Below, in pieces: positions 3,510-6,768 of a DNA stretch of 6,768 nucleotides (within the stretch, counting starts at the first letter, position 1; each line of letters begins with the position of its first letter). Source of the DNA: an uncultured Lachnospiraceae bacterium (GTDB taxonomy: Bacteria > Bacillota > Clostridia > Lachnospirales > Lachnospiraceae); the NCBI GenBank assembly GCA_902803625.1, contig CADCQV010000095.1:1-6768 (forward strand), given 5' to 3'. Under the pieces are notes generated by a model. That model did no database searches, was not told where the DNA came from, and saw only the letters and a list, made by a program, of their open reading frames with translations. The position numbers and the translations under genes were made by a program.

Positions 3510-6413
3510 TTATGATTTTTCTGATTTTTTTACCGGAGCCTTGGCCGCGCCTCTCCTTCCGGCTCTCCTCTTCTTTTCCCTTGCCAGGATCTGCTTTATG
3601 TACTGTCCCGTAAACGAAGCCTTTGAAGCGGCCACCTTTTCCGGCGTGCCGTATGCCACCACCGTTCCGCCGCCGTCTCCCCCCTCGGGTCCCATATCGA
3701 TGATATAGTCGGCGCATTTTATCACATCCAGATTGTGCTCTATGACCACGACGGTATTGCCGTTATCGGAAAGCCTCCGGAGTATCTCCACGAGCTTCCT
3801 CACATCCTCGAAATGCAGTCCCGTTGTGGGCTCGTCCAGGATATAGATAGTCTTTCCCGTTCCCCTGCGACTCAATTCAGTTGAAAGCTTTACTCTCTGC
3901 GCTTCACCGCCGGAGAGCTGTGTGGAGGGCTGCCCCAGCTTTATGTATCCCAAGCCCACATCGTAGAGCGTCTGTATCTTTCTCCGGACCGACTCCACGT
4001 TCTCAAAAAAGCCAAGGGCTTCCTCAACTGTCATATCCAGTACTTCATAGATATTCTTTCCCTTGTACCTGACGTCCAGGGTCTCCCTGTTATAACGCTG
4101 TCCGTGGCAGACCTCGCAGGGCACGTAAACATCCGGCAGGAAGTGCATCTCGATCTTTACTATGCCGTCCCCGCTGCATGCCTCACATCTCCCGCCCTTT
4201 ACGTTAAAGGAGAATCTGCCCTTATTGTAGCCCCTCTCCTTTGCGTCAACCGTAGCGGCAAAAAGATCCCTTATGATATCAAATACTCCGGTGTAGGTTG
4301 CGGGATTACTCCTCGGGGTCCGGCCTATCGGTGACTGGTCAATATCTATGACCTTGTCCAGCTGCTCCGTCCCCTCTATCCTCTTATGCTTTCCGGGCTG
4401 GGTAAAGGCCCTGTTCAGCTTCCTTGAAAGTGCCTTGTTCAGAACCTCATTTATGAGGGAGGATTTTCCGGATCCTGAAACCCCGGTTACCACCGTCATC
4501 ACTCCAAGCGGTATATCCACCGTCACATCCTTCAGATTATTCTCCTTCGCTCCCACTATTTTTATAAAGCCCGTGGGCTTCCGTCTTTCGTCCGGCATGG
4601 GGATCTCCAGCTCTCCGGAAAGATATTGTCCGGTGACCGACTCCTTTATCTTTTCTATCTCCTCTGCCGTTCCCTCGGCCACAACCTCTCCGCCATGGGA
4701 GCCGGCTCCGGGGCCAATGTCTATCACCCTGTCCGCTTCCCGCATGGTCTCCTCGTCATGCTCCACCACTATAAGGGTATTTCCGAGATCCCTGAGCTTT
4801 TTTAATGAGGCGATGAGCTTCCCGTTATCCCTCTGATGAAGCCCGATACTGGGCTCGTCCAGGATATAGGCCACTCCCACCAGTCCCGAACCTATCTGGG
4901 TCGCAAGCCTTATCCTCTGTGCCTCTCCGCCGGAAAGGGAGGAGGTTGCCCTGGAAAGGGTCAGATAGTCAAGACCAACATCGATAAGGAACTGTACCCT
5001 GGATCTTATTTCCCTCACGATTCTTTTCCCTATGAGCATCTGATGCTCCGTCAGGGAAAGATTATCCATAAAATCAAGAAGCTCCCTTATTGCGAGGCTC
5101 GTTACCTCATAAATATTCCTGTCACCCACAGTCACCGCAAGAGAGCTTGGCTTCAGCCTCATACCCTTGCAGCTGTCGCAGGGACTTACGGTCATATACT
5201 TTTCATATTCTGCCTTGGTGTACTCGGAGGAGGTCTCCCTGTACCTCTGTTCCATATTTTTTATAAGGCCCTCAAAGGGCACGTCATAGGTTCCCTCGGA
5301 TCTCTGCCCCTTATAACGTACCTTCAATACCTTACCGCCCGTACCGTGAATAAAGGCGTATCTTGCCTCCTCCGGAATGTCCTCGTAGGGTGTATCGAGA
5401 GAAAAGCCGTACTGCTCTCCCATAGCCCTGATCACAGCATGGGAAAAGCTGCCCTCGTCCTTACTGGAAACCCAGCCCATGGCCTGGACACAGCCCTCAT
5501 TAAAGGACAGGCTCTTATCGGGGATCATCAGATCCTCGTCAAATTCAGTATGGTACCCCAGACCCAGACAGTCCGGACAGGCTCCGAAGGGATTATTGAA
5601 GGAAAAGCTTCTCGGCTCTATTTCCTCTATACTTATGCCGCAGTCGGGACAGGAGAAGCTCTCGGAAAAATTGAGCTGCTCACCTCCGGGGATATCGACT
5701 ATCATAAGGCCGTCGGACAGGGCGAGGACGTTTTCTATGGAATCCGTGAGCCTCCGCTCTATTCCCTCTTTTATGACAAGCCGGTCCACCACTATCTCTA
5801 TATTATGCTTGATATTCTTATCAAGCTTTATCTCTTCGGACAGATCGTACATGCTGCCGTCCACCATGACCCTGACGTAGCCGCTCCTTTTCGCCCGCTC
5901 GAAAACCTTCTCATGGCGTCCCTTCCTGCCCCTTACAACAGGTGACAGGAGCTGTATCTTCGTTTTTTCCGGGAGCTCCATGATCCGGTCCGTCATCTGG
6001 TCCACTGTCTGCCGCTCAATTACCCTTCCGCACTCCGGACAGTGGGGCGTACCCACTCTGGCATAGAGCAGCCTGAAATAATCGTATATCTCCGTGACAG
6101 TTCCCACTGTGGAACGGGGATTTCTGTTGGTGGATTTCTGGTCTATGGAGATCGCCGGGGGAAGTCCCTCTATGGACTCCACCTCAGGCTTTTCCATCTG
6201 TCCCAGGAACTGCCGTGAATAGGAGGACAGGGATTCCATATATCTCCTCTGTCCCTCCGCATAAATGGTGTCAAAGGCAAGTGAGGACTTTCCGGAACCG
6301 GAAAGCCCTGTAAGCACCACCATTTCATTTCTGGGTATGTCTATATTCAGATTCTTGAGATTATGCGCTTTTGCGCCCCGTATCTTTATATATTCGCTAA
6401 ATAGTTTTTTCAT
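3510..6413 (-). CDS. uvrA: UvrABC excinuclease subunit A
   Basis: A complete 967-residue UvrA, the damage-sensing ATPase of nucleotide excision repair, which dimerises, scans DNA and loads UvrB. The first ATPase half has Walker A GLSGSGKS at 36-43, signature LSGGEAQ at 493-499 and Walker B YILDEP at 516-521. The second has GVSGSGKSS at 644-652, LSGGEAQ at 833-839 and YILDEP at 857-862. Zinc-binding cysteine pairs are at 125/128, 255/258, 279/282, 412/415, 743/746 and 766/769. The UvrB-interaction and insertion regions lie between 110 and 410. The last 25 residues form a Lys/Arg-rich tail (REKKRRAGRRGAAKAPVKK), longer than the 940-residue E. coli protein. ATG 6413 has only a weak GGA core 7 nt upstream and overlaps the preceding glycosyltransferase by 17 bp, suggesting translational coupling. 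No uvrB is visible, and no clear SOS operator was found. Confidence 0.98.
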   Translation of the reverse strand: MKKLFSEYIKIRGAKAHNLKNLNIDIPRNEMVVLTGLSGSGKSSLAFDTIYAEGQRRYMESLSSYSRQFLGQMEKPEVESIEGLPPAISIDQKSTNRNPRSTVGTVTEIYDYFRLLYARVGTPHCPECGRVIERQTVDQMTDRIMELPEKTKIQLLSPVVRGRKGRHEKVFERAKRSGYVRVMVDGSMYDLSEEIKLDKNIKHNIEIVVDRLVIKEGIERRLTDSIENVLALSDGLMIVDIPGGEQLNFSESFSCPDCGISIEEIEPRSFSFNNPFGACPDCLGLGYHTEFDEDLMIPDKSLSFNEGCVQAMGWVSSKDEGSFSHAVIRAMGEQYGFSLDTPYEDIPEEARYAFIHGTGGKVLKVRYKGQRSEGTYDVPFEGLIKNMEQRYRETSSEYTKAEYEKYMTVSPCDSCKGMRLKPSSLAVTVGDRNIYEVTSLAIRELLDFMDNLSLTEHQMLIGKRIVREIRSRVQFLIDVGLDYLTLSRATSSLSGGEAQRIRLATQIGSGLVGVAYILDEPSIGLHQRDNGKLIASLKKLRDLGNTLIVVEHDEETMREADRVIDIGPGAGSHGGEVVAEGTAEEIEKIKESVTGQYLSGELEIPMPDERRKPTGFIKIVGAKENNLKDVTVDIPLGVMTVVTGVSGSGKSSLINEVLNKALSRKLNRAFTQPGKHKRIEGTEQLDKVIDIDQSPIGRTPRSNPATYTGVFDIIRDLFAATVDAKERGYNKGRFSFNVKGGRCEACSGDGIVKIEMHFLPDVYVPCEVCHGQRYNRETLDVRYKGKNIYEVLDMTVEEALGFFENVESVRRKIQTLYDVGLGYIKLGQPSTQLSGGEAQRVKLSTELSRRGTGKTIYILDEPTTGLHFEDVRKLVEILRRLSDNGNTVVVIEHNLDVIKCADYIIDMGPEGGDGGGTVVAYGTPEKVAASKASFTGQYIKQILAREKKRRAGRRGAAKAPVKKSEKS

Positions 6414-6768
6414 TTTCTTTTCCGAGATACTTCTTCACCATATTCTCCGTATACTTCTCGCTCCACCTTATGACGGTTATTCCCTTTCTCTTGGTAGCAC
6501 GCTTCATAAGCATAAAGAGCTGCTCAATATACTGCATCGTCACCTTGCCGCTGAGCTTCGACTCTCCGCTCTCCCTGTCCTGAAATACATAAGGAATCTC
6601 CACAACGGTTCCGTACTCGCTCATCGCGAGTACCTCAACCATGATCTTCCAGCCCACAGGCTGGAGGTCTGCCTTCTCTATACATTCCTTCCTGAACATG
6701 AAAAGTCCGCTGGTGGGATCACTTATCTTCCTTAAGCAGGGGAGTGCTATCTTCCCCATCCACCGTGC
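6397..6768 (-). CDS. GT2 glycosyltransferase, polyprenyl-phosphate mannose synthase type, N-terminus beyond window
   Basis: The final 123 codons of a gene that enters from the right edge and ends in TAG at 6397. SDPTSGLFMFRKE followed by LQPVGWKIMVEVL and VVEIPYVFQDRESGESKLS is the C-terminal signature of the DPM1/polyprenyl-phosphate sugar transferase group (usual form DPMSGFF...GYKILLEIL...EVPF.F..R..GESKL). These enzymes transfer a sugar from a nucleotide sugar to a polyprenyl phosphate at the inner membrane face. The nucleotide-binding half and DxD motif are outside the window, so donor and acceptor are unknown. No C-terminal membrane segment is present; the protein ends in a charged tail (KKYLGKENEKTI), unlike fused GT2-GtrA forms. 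It overlaps uvrA by 17 bp. Confidence 0.85.
   Translation of the reverse strand, partial: ARWMGKIALPCLRKISDPTSGLFMFRKECIEKADLQPVGWKIMVEVLAMSEYGTVVEIPYVFQDRESGESKLSGKVTMQYIEQLFMLMKRATKRKGITVIRWSEKYTENMVKKYLGKENEKTI

Noticed and set aside
3475..3717. An 80-codon minus-strand frame rich in Arg and Gly.
   Set aside because: It is an alternative frame of the uvrA 3' end; the composition is that of frame-shifted GC-rich code.
4836..5945. A 369-codon open frame on the plus strand.
   Set aside because: It lies wholly antisense to the conserved uvrA and has no recognisable domain; the uvrA frame is certain.

Overview
The window reads as chromosome of a motile, Gram-positive-type anaerobe, most likely a Clostridia member close to Lachnospiraceae. 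The grounds are an MreB/Mbl-type actin followed directly by two FlgF/FlgG-type rod proteins and a rod-binding protein (compare mbl-flhO-flhP in Bacillus), strong AAGGAGG-type ribosome sites, and frequent use of ATA and AGG codons. The genus is inference; no rRNA or other taxonomic marker is present. All real genes lie on the minus strand, so the order of expression runs from high to low coordinates.

From right to left: the C-terminal end of a GT2 glycosyltransferase of the dolichyl/polyprenyl-phosphate mannose synthase type (6397-6768, cut by the window edge) overlaps by 17 bp the start of a complete uvrA (3510-6413). A 226-bp intergenic region (3284-3509) follows. Then comes a cluster of mreB (2288-3283), flgF (1428-2204, TTG start), flgG (567-1400) and a flgJ-like rod-binding gene (1-535, cut by the left edge). 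The gaps within the cluster are 83, 27 and 31 bp, consistent with one operon that builds the flagellar rod.

The most information-dense part is the uvrA-mreB gap. It holds a near-perfect sigma-28 (FliA/SigD) promoter (TAAAGTTT-N12-GCCGATAA, 3475-3502). Downstream are a GC hairpin followed by T5 (3412-3432), a possible 20-codon ORF with an ideal ribosome site (3348-3410), and a housekeeping promoter with a perfect TATAAT (3347-3374). An inverted repeat lies at the expected transcription start (3319-3344), followed by two mutually exclusive hairpins next to the mreB ribosome site (3290-3315). The inference is that the mreB-flgFGJ operon has both flagellar and vegetative control.

The second unusual spot is the left end. 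The rod-binding protein carries a low-complexity tail made of a 24-bp tandem repeat (8-residue unit GEEAAGTT) joined to an in-frame copy of a short palindromic element that resembles a widespread dispersed bacterial repeat. I found no CRISPR array, tRNA, rRNA, IS element or defence system.
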